Below, one piece after another: positions 8,794 through 18,539 of a stretch of 64,000 nucleotides of DNA (the first letter of the stretch is position 1; every line of letters starts with the position of its first letter). The DNA comes from Bradyrhizobium sp. MOS003 (GTDB lineage: Bacteria; Pseudomonadota; Alphaproteobacteria; Rhizobiales; Xanthobacteraceae): contig NZ_PYFW01000002.1 in assembly GCF_003020125.1 (NCBI RefSeq), positions 735,501 through 799,500 of the forward strand. Reading direction: 5' to 3'. The notes below the pieces were generated by a model. That model was given only the letters and a program-made list of their open reading frames with translations, made no database searches and was not told the origin of the DNA. Both the position numbers and the translations under genes were made by a program.

Positions 8794-8883
8794 CGTCATT
8801 GCGAGGAGAGCTCTTGCGACGAAGCAATCCAGACTGTCTCCATGGAAACGTCTCTGGATTGCTTCGCTTCGCTCGCAATGACG
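8794..8883. repeat. Intergenic palindromic repeat, family B
   Basis: Second copy of the element at 2848-2934: CGTCATTGCGAGGAGAG, GAAGCAATCCAGACTGTC, then the inverted end with GCTTCGCTCGCAATGACG. Its right end lies only four bases from the stop of the binding-protein gene, so it may terminate or stabilise that message. Confidence 0.85.
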
Positions 8884-8887
8884 ATGC

Positions 8888-10093
8888 CTATTTCTTCACC
8901 AGCGGACAGCGCGACTGCTCCAGCGGCTGGAACGCTTCGCTGCCGGGCACGGTGGCGAGCAGCTTGTAATCGTCCCAGCGCCCCTTCGACTCCGACGGCT
9001 TCTTGACCTCGAACAGGTACATGTCGTGGATCATGCGGCCGTCCTCGCGGATCTTGCCGTTCCTGGCGAAGAAATCGTTGATCGGCGTCTCCTTCATGAT
9101 CTTCATGACGGCCGCCGCGTCGGTCGTACCCGCAGCCTTCACCGCCTTCAGATACTGCGTGATGGACGAATAGACGCCGGCCTGCGCCGAGGTCGGCACC
9201 CGCTTGGTACGCTCCATGAAGCGCTTCGAGAATGCGCGCGTGTCGTCATTGAGGTCCCAGTAGAACGCCTCGGCCAGCAGCAGGCCCTGCGCGGTCTCCA
9301 GCCCGATCGAGTCGATGTCGGAGACGAAGGCGAGCAGCGGCGAGACCTTCTGGCCGCCCTTGGTGATGCCGAACTCGGCCGCCTGCTTGATGGCGTTGAC
9401 GGTGTCGCCGCCGGCATTGGCAAGGCCGATCACCTTGGCCTTGGAGGCCTGCGCCTGCAGCAGGAACGACGAGAAGTCCGAGGTGTTGAGCGGATGACGC
9501 ACGCTGCCGAGCACCTTGCCGCCGGTCTTGGTGACGACCGCGCTGGTGTCCTTCTCCAGATCCTGGCCGAAAGCGTAGTCGGCGGTGAGGAAGAACCAGC
9601 TGTCGAGGCCGGTTTTGACGGCGGCAAGGCCGGTCACGTTGGCCTGTCCGTAGGTGTCGAACACGTAGTGGATGGTGTAAGGGCCACAGGCCTCGTTGGT
9701 GAGACGGATCGAGCCCGGACCGTTGAACATGATGATCTTGTTGCGCGCCTTTGCGATCTCGCCGGCGGCAAGCGCGGTCGCGGAAGCCGCGACGTCGTAG
9801 ATCATCTCGACGCCCTGGTTGTCGAGCATGTCGCGGGCGATGTTGGCGGAGAGATCGGCCTTGTTTTGATGGTCGGCCGCCAGCACTTGGATCTTGCGCC
9901 CCAGCACCTCGCCGCCGAAATCCTCCACGGCCATCTTGGCCGCGGTCTCGCTGCCGGGACCGGTGATGTCGGCATAGAGGCTCGACATATCGAGGATGCC
10001 GCCGATCTTGAGAGGTGGCTTGTCCTGGGCCTGCACGGCGCTCGCACTGAGGGCGAACGCTGCGGCAAAAATGCCCGACAAAATTTGCTTCAT
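8888..10093 (-). CDS. ABC transporter substrate-binding protein, Liv/branched-chain type, 401 aa
   Basis: The protein starts MKQILSGIFAAAFALSASAVQAQ, a clear signal peptide, then PPLKIGGILDMSS, the usual first strand of Peripla_BP_6 proteins. It is a periplasmic receptor for an ABC importer of the HAAT family. No permease or ATPase gene adjoins it, so it may work with a system encoded elsewhere. Position at the end of the acyl-CoA gene cluster suggests that the ligand is an aromatic or carboxylic acid feeding that route rather than an amino acid; this is inference. Its promoter region carries a TTCCGC/ACGGAA palindrome. Confidence 0.9.
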   Translation of the reverse strand: MKQILSGIFAAAFALSASAVQAQDKPPLKIGGILDMSSLYADITGPGSETAAKMAVEDFGGEVLGRKIQVLAADHQNKADLSANIARDMLDNQGVEMIYDVAASATALAAGEIAKARNKIIMFNGPGSIRLTNEACGPYTIHYVFDTYGQANVTGLAAVKTGLDSWFFLTADYAFGQDLEKDTSAVVTKTGGKVLGSVRHPLNTSDFSSFLLQAQASKAKVIGLANAGGDTVNAIKQAAEFGITKGGQKVSPLLAFVSDIDSIGLETAQGLLLAEAFYWDLNDDTRAFSKRFMERTKRVPTSAQAGVYSSITQYLKAVKAAGTTDAAAVMKIMKETPINDFFARNGKIREDGRMIHDMYLFEVKKPSESKGRWDDYKLLATVPGSEAFQPLEQSRCPLVKK

Positions 10094-10398
10094 GGAAAAA
10101 GACCTCCCTTATCGCGCCGTACTCTGATGGCGGCTTGGTTATCGCTCTTGGTTATAGTTGATGGCAATTGCTGTTGCCGCAATCATGCCGCATGCGCAAG
10201 AGCGCAGCAAGCGCGCGGTGCGATGCGCGCAGGATTGCCGCGCATGTTTTCCGCAAAACGGAATGGTGGAATGACGCAAGATGTTTCCGCGTCATTGCCA
10301 GCGTGTGAGCCAACAGCGACGCTGCACATTCGAAGGCCCCTTCGTCGTTGGCATCGTTTGAGTTATGATCGAAGCATACCGCAACCTCTCCGGGTCAC
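10094..10398. other. Divergent intergenic region, 305 bases
   Basis: No coding sequence is supported. It separates the divergent binding-protein and SNase-like genes and holds the palindrome at 10249-10263. Composition is slightly more AT-rich near 10130-10180, where promoters could lie, but no convincing -35/-10 pair was fixed. Confidence 0.5.
10249..10263. promoter_or_regulatory. Candidate operator, 15-bp palindrome
   Basis: Arms TTCCGC and ACGGAA around AAA, with one mismatch in the inner pair. It shares the TCCGC-N3-(G/A)CGGA pattern with the site at 3802-3814. It lies about 155 bases upstream of the binding-protein start. Confidence 0.35.
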
Positions 10399-11169
10399 GT
10401 GGCACGACTGCTTTACCTCATCGTCGTATTCCTTCTCCTCGCGAGCCACACCGCGCTCGCGACGCCGTGCCAATTCGAATCGCAAGGCGAAGGCCGCGTC
10501 GTGGCGATCGCCGATGCCCGCAGTGTCCGTCTCGATGACGGCCGCGAAATCCGCCTCACCGGCATCGAGCCCACGGCGACGACGAAACAGGCTCTGGCCT
10601 CGCTGCTCGCTGGCCGCGACGTCACACTCCGGGGCACCGACGACACGCCCGACCGCTACGGCCGGCAGGGCGCGCTGGTCTTCATCGGCGAGAGCGACAC
10701 GCCGGTGCAGGCCATGCTGCTCGCCCAGGGCGACGCCATGGTCTCCGCCGAGATCAGCGACAAGGACTGCGCGGCTGTCCTGATGACGTCGGAGGTCGCG
10801 GCACGGCGTCAAAAAATGGGCAGCTGGGCTGACCCGTCGGCCATAAAAAACGCGGAAAGTCCGGACGATATTTTGGCGGGGATCGGGCGTTTTGTGGTGG
10901 TCGAGGGTAAAGTCCTGTCGGTCCGGCAAGCTGGGGCAATGACCTACCTCAACTTCGGACGGAACTGGACACGTGGCTTCGCCGTGACTATTTCAAAGCG
11001 CACGCTACCGGCGTTCGAAAGCGCCGGCATCACCCTTAAGTCCTTGGAAAATAAACGTGTTCAAGTTCGGGGCTGGGTCGAGGGAAGTGCGGGGCCGCGG
11101 ATTGATGTGCGGTTCGTAGGGCAGGTCGAGTTGCTAGGCGCAAACGAGCCGACAGGGGTAAGGCCCTAA
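10399..11169 (+). CDS. Secreted SNase-like (thermonuclease-fold) protein, 256 aa
   Basis: After a signal peptide (MARLLYLIVVFLLLASHTALA) comes a region resembling staphylococcal nuclease: VVAIADARSVRLDDGREIRL, then ALASLLAGRDVTL, DRYGRQGALVF and EVAARRQKMGSWAD. The usual catalytic acids are not in place: the D-G-D-T motif reads ADARS and the I-D-A-P-E motif reads IEPTA. The fold is therefore probably kept without full nuclease activity. A C-terminal domain of about 90 residues (from FVVVEGKVLSV) resembles an OB-type beta barrel. The start is GTG at 10399. Exported, function unknown. Confidence 0.7.
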   Translation: MARLLYLIVVFLLLASHTALATPCQFESQGEGRVVAIADARSVRLDDGREIRLTGIEPTATTKQALASLLAGRDVTLRGTDDTPDRYGRQGALVFIGESDTPVQAMLLAQGDAMVSAEISDKDCAAVLMTSEVAARRQKMGSWADPSAIKNAESPDDILAGIGRFVVVEGKVLSVRQAGAMTYLNFGRNWTRGFAVTISKRTLPAFESAGITLKSLENKRVQVRGWVEGSAGPRIDVRFVGQVELLGANEPTGVRP

Positions 11170-11195
11170 AGAGGGCCAGGCACGGGTTAAGCGAC

Positions 11196-12695
11196 GTGAA
11201 TGGGGTGCTAGAACGGCACGTACGGAACGAACGCCGCCGCCTGCGGGCGGCGCCGGCCGCGCTATGCCTCGTGCTGGGCACGGCGCTGGCGGGCTGCGGC
11301 GACATGGGCCGGTTCCAGACCGCTGCTGCTCCGGCGACCGTCGCCATGCCAAAGCCGAAACCGGCCGTCGCGCAGACCCCCGCGACCGAGAAGGAGCACG
11401 AGCGGATCCTGGCGAGCTATGGCGGGACCTATGACGATCCCAGGCTCGAGTCGCTCGTCAGCAAGACAGTCGACCGGTTGGTTGCAGCCTCAGATCGTCC
11501 AGACCAGGGCTACAAGGTCACCATCCTCAATTCCGGCGCGGTGAACGCCTTCGCGCTGCCCAACGGCCAGCTCTACGTCACGCGTGGCCTGCTCGCGCTC
11601 GCCAGCGACACCTCGGAATTGTCCTCCGTGCTCAGCCACGAGATGGCGCATGTGCTGTCCAAGCACGCCGCGATGCGCGAGGACCAGGCGCGCCAGGCCG
11701 CGATCGTCACCCGTGTCGTCACCGACATGAGCAACGATCCAGATCTCACCGCGCTGGCGCTGGCCAAGACCAAGCTCACCATGGCGAGCTTTTCGCGCAA
11801 GCAGGAGTTCGAGGCCGACGGCATCGGCGTCGGCATTTCCGCCAAGGCGCATTTCGACCCCTATGGTGCGGCACGTTTCCTCTCGGCGATGGAGCGCAAT
11901 GCCGAGCTGAAAGCGGGCAAGAGCTCGCTTGATCCGCGCGCGCAGGATTTCACCTCGTCGCATCCGGCCACCCCGGAGCGCGTGCAGAATGCGCAGACCA
12001 TTGCGCGGCAATATACTGCGCCTGAGGGCGCCGAGCGCGACCGCGAGACCTATCTCGCGGCGATCGACAACCTCGTCTACGGCGAAGACCCCAGCGAAGG
12101 TTTCGTCCGCGGCCGCCGCTTCCTGCATCCGAAGCTGGGCTTTACCTTCCAGGCGCCGGAGAATTTCACGCTCGACAACACCGCCCAGGCCGTGATCGGC
12201 GTGCGCGAGGGCGGCGCACAGGCGATGCGTTTCGACGTGGTACGCGTCCCGGCCGAGCAGTCGCTCGGCGACTACCTCAATTCCGGCTGGATGGAGGGTG
12301 TCGAGAAGGCGTCCACCGAAGACATCACCATCAACGGCTTTCCGGCCGCGTCCGCCTCCGCCAAGGGCGACCAGTGGCAGTTCAAGGTCTACGCCCTGCG
12401 CTTCGGCAGCGACGTCTACCGGTTCATCTTCGCGACCCGGCAGAAATCGACCGAGAGCGAGCGCAACGCACGCGAGACCGTCAATTCATTCCGCCGCCTG
12501 ACGCTGGACGAGATCCAGGCCGCCCGCCCGCTCCGCATCAAGGTCATCACCGTGCAGCCCGGCGACACCGTGGAATCGCTCTCCCACCGCATGGCCGGCG
12601 TCGATCATCCCGCCGAGCGCTTTCGTGTGCTGAACGGCCTCGAGCGCACCGCGCAGGTGAAGGTGCGCGACCGCGTGAAGATCGTGGCGGATTGA
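11196..12695 (+). CDS. M48 family metalloprotease lipoprotein with LysM-like C-terminus, 499 aa
   Basis: A periplasmic zinc protease of the BepA/LoiP type. The lipobox LAGC ends at Cys34. The zinc motif HEMAH is at residues 148-152, and the downstream EFEAD at 204-208 supplies the third ligand. The C-terminal 50 residues (VITVQPGDTVESLSHRM and then VRDRVKIV) look like a LysM or DUF-type peptidoglycan-binding module, which would hold the enzyme at the cell wall. This family degrades or refolds misassembled outer-membrane proteins; that role is inferred. The start is GTG at 11196, 26 bases after the SNase-like gene. A family A repeat follows. Confidence 0.9.
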   Translation: MNGVLERHVRNERRRLRAAPAALCLVLGTALAGCGDMGRFQTAAAPATVAMPKPKPAVAQTPATEKEHERILASYGGTYDDPRLESLVSKTVDRLVAASDRPDQGYKVTILNSGAVNAFALPNGQLYVTRGLLALASDTSELSSVLSHEMAHVLSKHAAMREDQARQAAIVTRVVTDMSNDPDLTALALAKTKLTMASFSRKQEFEADGIGVGISAKAHFDPYGAARFLSAMERNAELKAGKSSLDPRAQDFTSSHPATPERVQNAQTIARQYTAPEGAERDRETYLAAIDNLVYGEDPSEGFVRGRRFLHPKLGFTFQAPENFTLDNTAQAVIGVREGGAQAMRFDVVRVPAEQSLGDYLNSGWMEGVEKASTEDITINGFPAASASAKGDQWQFKVYALRFGSDVYRFIFATRQKSTESERNARETVNSFRRLTLDEIQAARPLRIKVITVQPGDTVESLSHRMAGVDHPAERFRVLNGLERTAQVKVRDRVKIVAD

Positions 12696-12730
12696 CGTGC
12701 GCTAAGCACGCGTCGCCACAAGGACAGTGC

Positions 12731-12823
12731 CGTAGGGTAGGCAAAGCGGAAGCGTGCCCACCACTTCTCTCAATCGGAAACAGATGGTGGGCACGGCGCA
12801 AGAGCGCCTTTGCCCACCCTACG
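12731..12823. repeat. Intergenic palindromic repeat, family A
   Basis: CGTAGGGTAGGCAAAGCG at the left and TTTGCCCACCCTACG at the right form inverted ends. Inside are GTGCCCACCA and TGGTGGGCAC. It lies between the convergent M48 protease and MFS genes. Confidence 0.85.
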
Positions 12824-12852
12824 AAACCGGTCGGGTGGCGACGGCGCGAGCC

Positions 12853-14181
12853 CTAACGTCCCGCGTCCATGTCGCCGGCCTCGCGCTGGCCGCTGAGCCA
12901 GAGCGCGAGCAGCGTCCAGAACGCACCTGACAGCAGATAGGCGCCCGAGGCGATGACGCCGAGATTGGTGGCGAGCAGCAGCGCGACCAGCGGCGCGAAA
13001 CCGGCGCCGAACAGCCAAGCCATGTCCGACGTCAGCGCGGACGCCGTGTAGCGATAGGTCTGCTTGAAGCTCGAGGCGATCGCGCCCGAGGACTGGCCGA
13101 ACGACAGGCCGAGCAGGATGAAGCCGATCACCATGTAGATGGTCTCGCCGAACGCGCCGGCGTCGAGCAGCTGCGGGGCAAAGCCGCTGTAGATCGCGAT
13201 CGCGATCGCCGATCCCATCAGAAGCGATTTGCGCCCCACACGGTCGGCGATGATGCCGGAGGCCACGATCGCGCCGACGCCGAACACGGCAGCGACGATC
13301 TCGATGATCAGGAAGCGCACCGGGCTTTCGCGGGTGAACAGGAACACCCAGGACAGCGGAAACACCGTGACCATGTGGAACAGCGCGAAGCTCGCGAGCG
13401 GCGCGAACGCGCCCAGCATGATGTTCTGGCCTTCGCGCGCGACCGTCTCGGAGATGCGCGCGGGCTGTAGCTCGCGGGTCTCGAACAGCGAGGCGTATTC
13501 CGCCGTCGTCACCATGCGCAGGCGCGCGAACAGCGCCACGACATTGATGGCGAACGCGACGAAGAACGGATAGCGCCAGCCCCAGTCGAAGAAATCTTCG
13601 GCCGACAGATTGCCGGCGAAATAAGCAAACAGCGCGCTTGCCACGATCAGCCCGAGCGGAGCTCCCAGCTGCGGCACCATCGCGTACCAGCCGCGCTGTG
13701 AGGGCGGTGCGTTCAGCGCCAGCAGAGAGGCCATGCCGTCCCATGCGCCGCCCCAGGCCAGCCCCTGTGCGACGCGCGCCAGCGCCAGCAACCAGATCGC
13801 GGCACTCCCGATCTCGCTGTAGCCCGGGAGGAAGGCGATCGCGACGGTCGCGGTGCCGAGCAGAAACAGCGCCGAGATCAGCTTGGCCGTCTTGCCGTAT
13901 TCCCGGTCGACCGTCATGAAAATGACGGTGCCGATCGGCCGCGCCATGAACGCCAGAGCGAAGACCATGAAGGAATAGAAGGTGCCGGTCAGCTCGCTCG
14001 TGAAAGGGAACACCAAGCGGGGAAACACGATCACCGAGGCAATCGCGAAGACGAAAAAATCGAAGAATTCCGAGGTGCGGCCGATGATGACGCCGATGGC
14101 GATCTCGCCGGGACTGGCGAGGTCGTGGCCGTGCTCGCCCGAGGGGGTCTCTGCCAATACGGGGGTGTGTGCCGTCGCCAT
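12853..14181 (-). CDS. MFS transporter (metabolite:H+ symporter type), 442 aa
   Basis: About 12 hydrophobic segments, beginning IAIGVIIGRTSEFFDFFVFAI, where the charged FFD stretch in helix 1 and the GTVIFMTVDREYGK loop after helix 2 (G-x-x-x-D-R-x-G-R-K type) are marks of the MHS subfamily that moves organic acids such as shikimate or ketoglutarate. A second such loop, ADRVGRKSLLM, opens the second half. The ATG at 14181 is chosen because the first helix begins 23 residues later; the frame stays open further upstream without resemblance. Divergent from cyoA; the shared 180 bases contain a strong palindrome. Confidence 0.87.
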   Translation of the reverse strand: MATAHTPVLAETPSGEHGHDLASPGEIAIGVIIGRTSEFFDFFVFAIASVIVFPRLVFPFTSELTGTFYSFMVFALAFMARPIGTVIFMTVDREYGKTAKLISALFLLGTATVAIAFLPGYSEIGSAAIWLLALARVAQGLAWGGAWDGMASLLALNAPPSQRGWYAMVPQLGAPLGLIVASALFAYFAGNLSAEDFFDWGWRYPFFVAFAINVVALFARLRMVTTAEYASLFETRELQPARISETVAREGQNIMLGAFAPLASFALFHMVTVFPLSWVFLFTRESPVRFLIIEIVAAVFGVGAIVASGIIADRVGRKSLLMGSAIAIAIYSGFAPQLLDAGAFGETIYMVIGFILLGLSFGQSSGAIASSFKQTYRYTASALTSDMAWLFGAGFAPLVALLLATNLGVIASGAYLLSGAFWTLLALWLSGQREAGDMDAGR

Positions 14182-14273
14182 TCGTGCGCCCTTAGCGTCC
14201 TGATAACCAATGCCGACCGCCCGGCGGGGCGCCAGGCAATCCGGCTTTGTCTGATCCAATATTCTGCACTGCA

Positions 14274-14296
14274 ACATTGGACAAATTGTCCAATGT
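14274..14296. promoter_or_regulatory. Candidate operator, 23-bp inverted repeat upstream of cyoA
   Basis: Perfect 10-base arms ACATTGGACA and TGTCCAATGT flank the spacer AAT, between the divergent MFS and cyoA genes. A half-site CCAAT lies 20 bases further left. The geometry is that of a homodimeric repressor or activator site; the regulator is unknown. Confidence 0.6.
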
Positions 14297-14362
14297 CCCG
14301 ATTGCTGCGCCGCAGCTACCCGTTGGCCCCGCAAAAGAAACTCATTCTCAAAGGCTCAGCCC

Positions 14363-15523
14363 GTGTCTCGTCTCAAGATCCTGGCGCTACTACCTCTGGC
14401 TGCTGCGCTCAGCGGCTGCGACTACGTCGTGCTGGCGCCAGCTGGCGATATCGCAGCCCAACAGCGCGACCTCGTCATCATCTCCACCGTCCTGATGTTG
14501 CTGATCGTCGTCCCCGTGATGGCGCTGACGGTGCTGTTCGCCTGGCGCTATCGCCAGTCCAACACGGACGCTCGCTACGAGCCGGAATGGGATCACTCGA
14601 CCGCGCTCGAGCTGGTGATCTGGTCGGCACCGCTGCTGATCATCGTCTGCCTGGGCGCGCTGACCTGGATGGGCACGCACCTGCTCGACCCCTATCGCAC
14701 GCTCGGCCGCATCCATGCCGACCGCGCCGTGGACCAGTCCAAAGCTCCGCTCGAGGTCGACGTCGTCGCGCTCGACTGGAAGTGGCTCTTCATCTATCCG
14801 GACTACGGCATCGCCACCGTCAACGAGCTTGCAGCTCCGGTCGATCGTCCGATTACCTTCCGCATCACCGCGTCCTCGGTGATGAACTCGTTCTACATCC
14901 CCGCGCTCGCCGGACAGATCTACGCGATGCCGGGCATGGAGACCAAGCTCCACGCGGTGGTGAACCACGCCGGCAGCTACAAGGGCTTCTCGGCCAACTA
15001 CAGCGGTGCCGGCTTCTCCGGCATGCGCTTCAACTTCCAGGGCCTCGACGACAAGGGTTTTGACGCCTGGGTCGCCAGCGCCAAGTCTGCTGGCGGCTCG
15101 CTCGGCCGCGCCGAATATCTCCAACTCGAGAAGCCCAGCGAGAACGAGCCGGTGCGACGCTGGGGCACCGTCGATGCCGATCTCTATCGCCTGATCCTTA
15201 ACATGTGCGTCGAGACCGGCAAGATGTGCCAGAGCGAGATGATGGCGATCGACGCCAAGGGCGGCAACGGCCATGAGGGCCTGAACAACACGCTGCCGCT
15301 GGCCTACGACAAATACGCCCGCCGCGGCACGGCGCTCGGACCCGAGCCGAGCTTCGTCGCAGGCACCTGCACGCCCGATGCGCCGCAAGGCAAGACCACG
15401 GCGTCGATCACGGCTCCCGTCGACATGGCGCCGCTGCTCGGCGCCGGCCTGAAGCGGCCGAGCTTCACGCCGCTCAAGTCCTCGTCCTTCTTCCTCGGAC
15501 TGCGTCCGAAGTCAGACTCGTAA
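14363..15523 (+). CDS. cyoA: Cytochrome o ubiquinol oxidase subunit II (CyoA)
   Basis: Subunit II of a heme-copper quinol oxidase in the cytoplasmic membrane. A lipoprotein signal with lipobox LSGC (Cys19) is followed by two membrane helices (about residues 37-60 and 82-105) and a periplasmic cupredoxin domain containing [25 protein letters not shown]-type and [19 protein letters not shown] segments. The cytochrome-c oxidase CuA ligands are absent, as expected for a quinol oxidase. At 386 aa it is about 70 residues longer than the E. coli protein, mostly in the C-terminal tail after residue 300. The start is GTG. First of four cyo genes with tight spacing. Confidence 0.95.
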   Translation: MSRLKILALLPLAAALSGCDYVVLAPAGDIAAQQRDLVIISTVLMLLIVVPVMALTVLFAWRYRQSNTDARYEPEWDHSTALELVIWSAPLLIIVCLGALTWMGTHLLDPYRTLGRIHADRAVDQSKAPLEVDVVALDWKWLFIYPDYGIATVNELAAPVDRPITFRITASSVMNSFYIPALAGQIYAMPGMETKLHAVVNHAGSYKGFSANYSGAGFSGMRFNFQGLDDKGFDAWVASAKSAGGSLGRAEYLQLEKPSENEPVRRWGTVDADLYRLILNMCVETGKMCQSEMMAIDAKGGNGHEGLNNTLPLAYDKYARRGTALGPEPSFVAGTCTPDAPQGKTTASITAPVDMAPLLGAGLKRPSFTPLKSSSFFLGLRPKSDS

Positions 15524-15534
15524 AGAGATCCCGC

Positions 15535-17532
15535 ATGTCTCCTGATTTTCTCAAGCTCATCTTCGGCCGGCTCACCATCGAATCCTTGCCGTTGCACGAG
15601 CCGATCGTCGTCGGCACCTTCGCGGTGGTGGCAACCGGCGGGCTCGTCATGCTCGCCGGTCTGACCTATCTCCGCCTCTGGGGTTATCTCTGGCGCGAAT
15701 GGTTCACCAGCGTGGACCACAAGCGCATCGGCATCATGTACATGATCCTCGGCATCGTGATGCTGCTGCGCGGCTTCGCCGACGCGCTCATGATGCGGTT
15801 GCAGCAGGCACTCGCCTTTGGTGGCTCCGAAGGCTACCTCAACGCCCATCACTACGATCAGATCTTCACCGCCCACGGCGTGATCATGATCTTCTTCGTG
15901 GCGATGCCGCTGGTCACCGGCCTGATGAACTATGTCGTGCCGCTCCAGATCGGCGCGCGCGACGTGTCGTTCCCATTCCTGAACAATTTCAGCTTCTGGA
16001 TGACAGTCGGCGGCGCGGTACTGGTGATGGCTTCGCTGTTCATCGGCGAATTCGCCCGCACCGGCTGGCTGGCTTATCCGCCGCTGTCCAACATCGGCTA
16101 CAGTCCTGACGTCGGCGTCGACTATTACATATGGGGTTTGCAGGTCGCCGGCGTCGGAACGACGCTGTCCGGCATCAATCTGATCTGCACCATCGTCAAG
16201 CTGCGGTGCCCCGGCATGACCATGATGAAGATGCCGGTGTTCACCTGGACCTCGCTCTGCACCAACGTCCTGATCGTCGCCTCCTTCCCCGTCCTGACCG
16301 TCGTGCTCGCGCTGCTCACGCTCGACCGCTACGTCGGCACCAACTTCTTCACGAACGATTTCGGCGGCAGCCCGATGATGTACGTGAACCTGATCTGGAT
16401 CTGGGGCCATCCTGAAGTCTACATCCTGGTCCTCCCGGCCTTCGGCATCTTCTCGGAAGTGACCTCGACCTTCTCCGGCAAGCGGCTGTTCGGCTACACC
16501 TCAATGGTCTACGCCACGGTCGTCATCACCATCCTGTCGTACCTGGTCTGGCTGCACCACTTCTTCACGATGGGCTCGGGCGCCAGCGTCAACTCGTTCT
16601 TCGGCATCACCACGATGATCATCTCGATCCCGACGGGCGCGAAGATGTTCAACTGGCTGTTCACGATGTATCGCGGCCGTATCCGCTACGAGCTGCCGAT
16701 GCTGTGGACGATCGCGTTCATGCTGACCTTCGTGCTCGGAGGCATGACCGGCGTGCTGCTCGCGGTGCCGCCGGCCGACTTCGTGCTGCACAACAGCCTG
16801 TTCCTGATCGCGCACTTCCACAACGTCATCATCGGCGGCGTGGTGTTCGGCGCGTTCGCAGGCATCAACTACTGGTTCCCGAAGGCTTTCGGCTTCAAGC
16901 TCGATCCGTTCTGGGGCAAGCTGTCGTTCTGGTTCTGGGTCACCGGCTTCTACCTCGCCTTCATGCCGCTCTATGTGCTCGGCCTGATGGGCGTGACCCG
17001 CCGGCTGCGCGTGTTCGACGATCCGAGCCTGCAGATCTGGTTCATCATCGCAGGGATCGGCGCTTTCCTCGTCTTCCTCGGCATCCTCTCGATGCTGATG
17101 CAGTTCGCGGTCTCCTTCCTCAAGCGCGAGCAACTCAAGGACGTCACCGGCGATCCCTGGGATGCACGCACGCTGGAATGGGCGACCTCCTCGCCGCCGC
17201 CGGACTACAACTTCGCCTTCACCCCCGTCGTTCACGACAATGACGCGTGGTGGGACATGAAGAGGCGCGGCTACCAGCGTCCGCTGACCGGGTTCAAGCC
17301 GATCCACATGCCCAGCAGCACCGGCACCGGCATCATCCTAGCCGGCCTCGCCACCGCGATGGGTTTCGGCCTGATCTGGTACATCTGGTGGCTGGCCGCA
17401 TTGAGCTTCGCCGGGCTGCTCGTTGTCGGCATCGGTCACACCTTCAACTATCACCGCGACTTCGACATTCCGGCTGACGACGTCATCCGGGCCGAGGACG
17501 CGCGCACCAAACTGCTCGCCGGAGCCAAGTAA
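15535..17532 (+). CDS. cyoB: Cytochrome o ubiquinol oxidase subunit I (CyoB)
   Basis: The catalytic subunit (665 aa) that reduces oxygen and pumps protons. Visible heme and copper ligand segments include [17 protein letters not shown] (low-spin heme His), [17 protein letters not shown] (CuB His with the cross-linked Tyr and proton channel), [10 protein letters not shown] (two CuB His) and [14 protein letters not shown] (heme His pair). About 15 membrane helices. It begins 11 bases after cyoA, and its stop is immediately followed by the cyoC start, so the operon is tightly coupled. Confidence 0.97.
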   Translation: MSPDFLKLIFGRLTIESLPLHEPIVVGTFAVVATGGLVMLAGLTYLRLWGYLWREWFTSVDHKRIGIMYMILGIVMLLRGFADALMMRLQQALAFGGSEGYLNAHHYDQIFTAHGVIMIFFVAMPLVTGLMNYVVPLQIGARDVSFPFLNNFSFWMTVGGAVLVMASLFIGEFARTGWLAYPPLSNIGYSPDVGVDYYIWGLQVAGVGTTLSGINLICTIVKLRCPGMTMMKMPVFTWTSLCTNVLIVASFPVLTVVLALLTLDRYVGTNFFTNDFGGSPMMYVNLIWIWGHPEVYILVLPAFGIFSEVTSTFSGKRLFGYTSMVYATVVITILSYLVWLHHFFTMGSGASVNSFFGITTMIISIPTGAKMFNWLFTMYRGRIRYELPMLWTIAFMLTFVLGGMTGVLLAVPPADFVLHNSLFLIAHFHNVIIGGVVFGAFAGINYWFPKAFGFKLDPFWGKLSFWFWVTGFYLAFMPLYVLGLMGVTRRLRVFDDPSLQIWFIIAGIGAFLVFLGILSMLMQFAVSFLKREQLKDVTGDPWDARTLEWATSSPPPDYNFAFTPVVHDNDAWWDMKRRGYQRPLTGFKPIHMPSSTGTGIILAGLATAMGFGLIWYIWWLAALSFAGLLVVGIGHTFNYHRDFDIPADDVIRAEDARTKLLAGAK

Positions 17533-18162
17533 ATGACTGTCGCTGTCCATCCCACCCAATCCGGCGAGCCGGTCTTCTACGTCGCCGACGAACATCCGCA
17601 TCCGGAAGGCTACAGCACCTCGCTCGGCTTCTGGATCTATCTGATGAGCGACTGTCTCATCTTCGCGATCCTGTTCGCCACCTTCGGCGTGCTCGGCGGC
17701 AATTACGCCGCCGGCCCCGCGCCGAAGGACCTGTTCGAGCTGCCCCTGGTGGCGGTGAACACCTCGATGCTGCTGCTGTCGTCGATCACGTATGGTTTTG
17801 CCATGCTGACCATGCAGCAGAACAAGGTCGCGCAGACGCAAGTCTGGCTGGCCATCACCGGCCTGTTCGGCCTCGCCTTCATCGGCATCGAGCTGTCCGA
17901 ATTCGCCCACATGATCCATGAGGGCGCGACGCCGCAGCGCAGCGCTTTCCTTTCGGCGTTCTTCACGCTGGTCGGCACCCACGGCCTGCACGTCTCCTGC
18001 GGCCTGATCTGGCTGGTGACGCTGATGGTGCAGGTTCAGAAGTTCGGCCTGATCGAGGCCAATCGCCGCCGCCTGATGTGCCTGTCGATGTTCTGGCACT
18101 TCCTCGACGTGGTCTGGATCGGCGTTTTCACCTTCGTCTATCTCCTGGGAGTTCTGCGATGA
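17533..18162 (+). CDS. cyoC: Cytochrome o ubiquinol oxidase subunit III (CyoC)
   Basis: A 209-residue membrane subunit of the COX3 family with five predicted helices. [21 protein letters not shown] is the first, and [19 protein letters not shown] the family's conserved G-x-H-G-x-H helix. It starts directly after the cyoB stop and overlaps the cyoD start by four bases (ATGA). Role: structural support of subunit I and proton pumping. Confidence 0.95.
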   Translation: MTVAVHPTQSGEPVFYVADEHPHPEGYSTSLGFWIYLMSDCLIFAILFATFGVLGGNYAAGPAPKDLFELPLVAVNTSMLLLSSITYGFAMLTMQQNKVAQTQVWLAITGLFGLAFIGIELSEFAHMIHEGATPQRSAFLSAFFTLVGTHGLHVSCGLIWLVTLMVQVQKFGLIEANRRRLMCLSMFWHFLDVVWIGVFTFVYLLGVLR

Positions 18163-18539
18163 GCACCGATACCCACGCCGCGCACGCGGGCGATCATCAC
18201 CACGAAGACGGCCACGCCCACGGCACGTTCTCGACCTACATGCTCGGCTTCGTGCTCTCGGTCGTGCTGACCGCAATTCCATTCTGGCTGGTGATGAGCG
18301 GGGCGCTGCCGAGCAAGCAGATCACCGCGCTGGTCATCATGGCCTTCGCCGTCGTGCAGATCGTCGTGCACATGGTCTACTTCCTGCACATGAACACGAC
18401 GTCCGAGAACGGCTGGACCATGATGGCGCTGATCTTCACCATCGTCATGGTGGTGATCGCGCTGTCCGGTTCGCTGTGGGTGATGAGCCACCTCAACAGC
18501 AACATGATGCCGATGCACGAAATGACGGGAATGAAGTGA
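18159..18539 (+). CDS. cyoD: Cytochrome o ubiquinol oxidase subunit IV (CyoD)
   Basis: 126 aa, three membrane helices, with a His-rich N-terminus ([16 protein letters not shown]) that could bind metal, then [20 protein letters not shown] and VHMVYFLHM, which match the COX4 prokaryotic family. The start overlaps the cyoC stop (ATGA) and its own stop overlaps the next GTG, so translation is coupled on both sides. The subunit assists assembly of the oxidase. Confidence 0.93.
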   Translation: MSTDTHAAHAGDHHHEDGHAHGTFSTYMLGFVLSVVLTAIPFWLVMSGALPSKQITALVIMAFAVVQIVVHMVYFLHMNTTSENGWTMMALIFTIVMVVIALSGSLWVMSHLNSNMMPMHEMTGMK

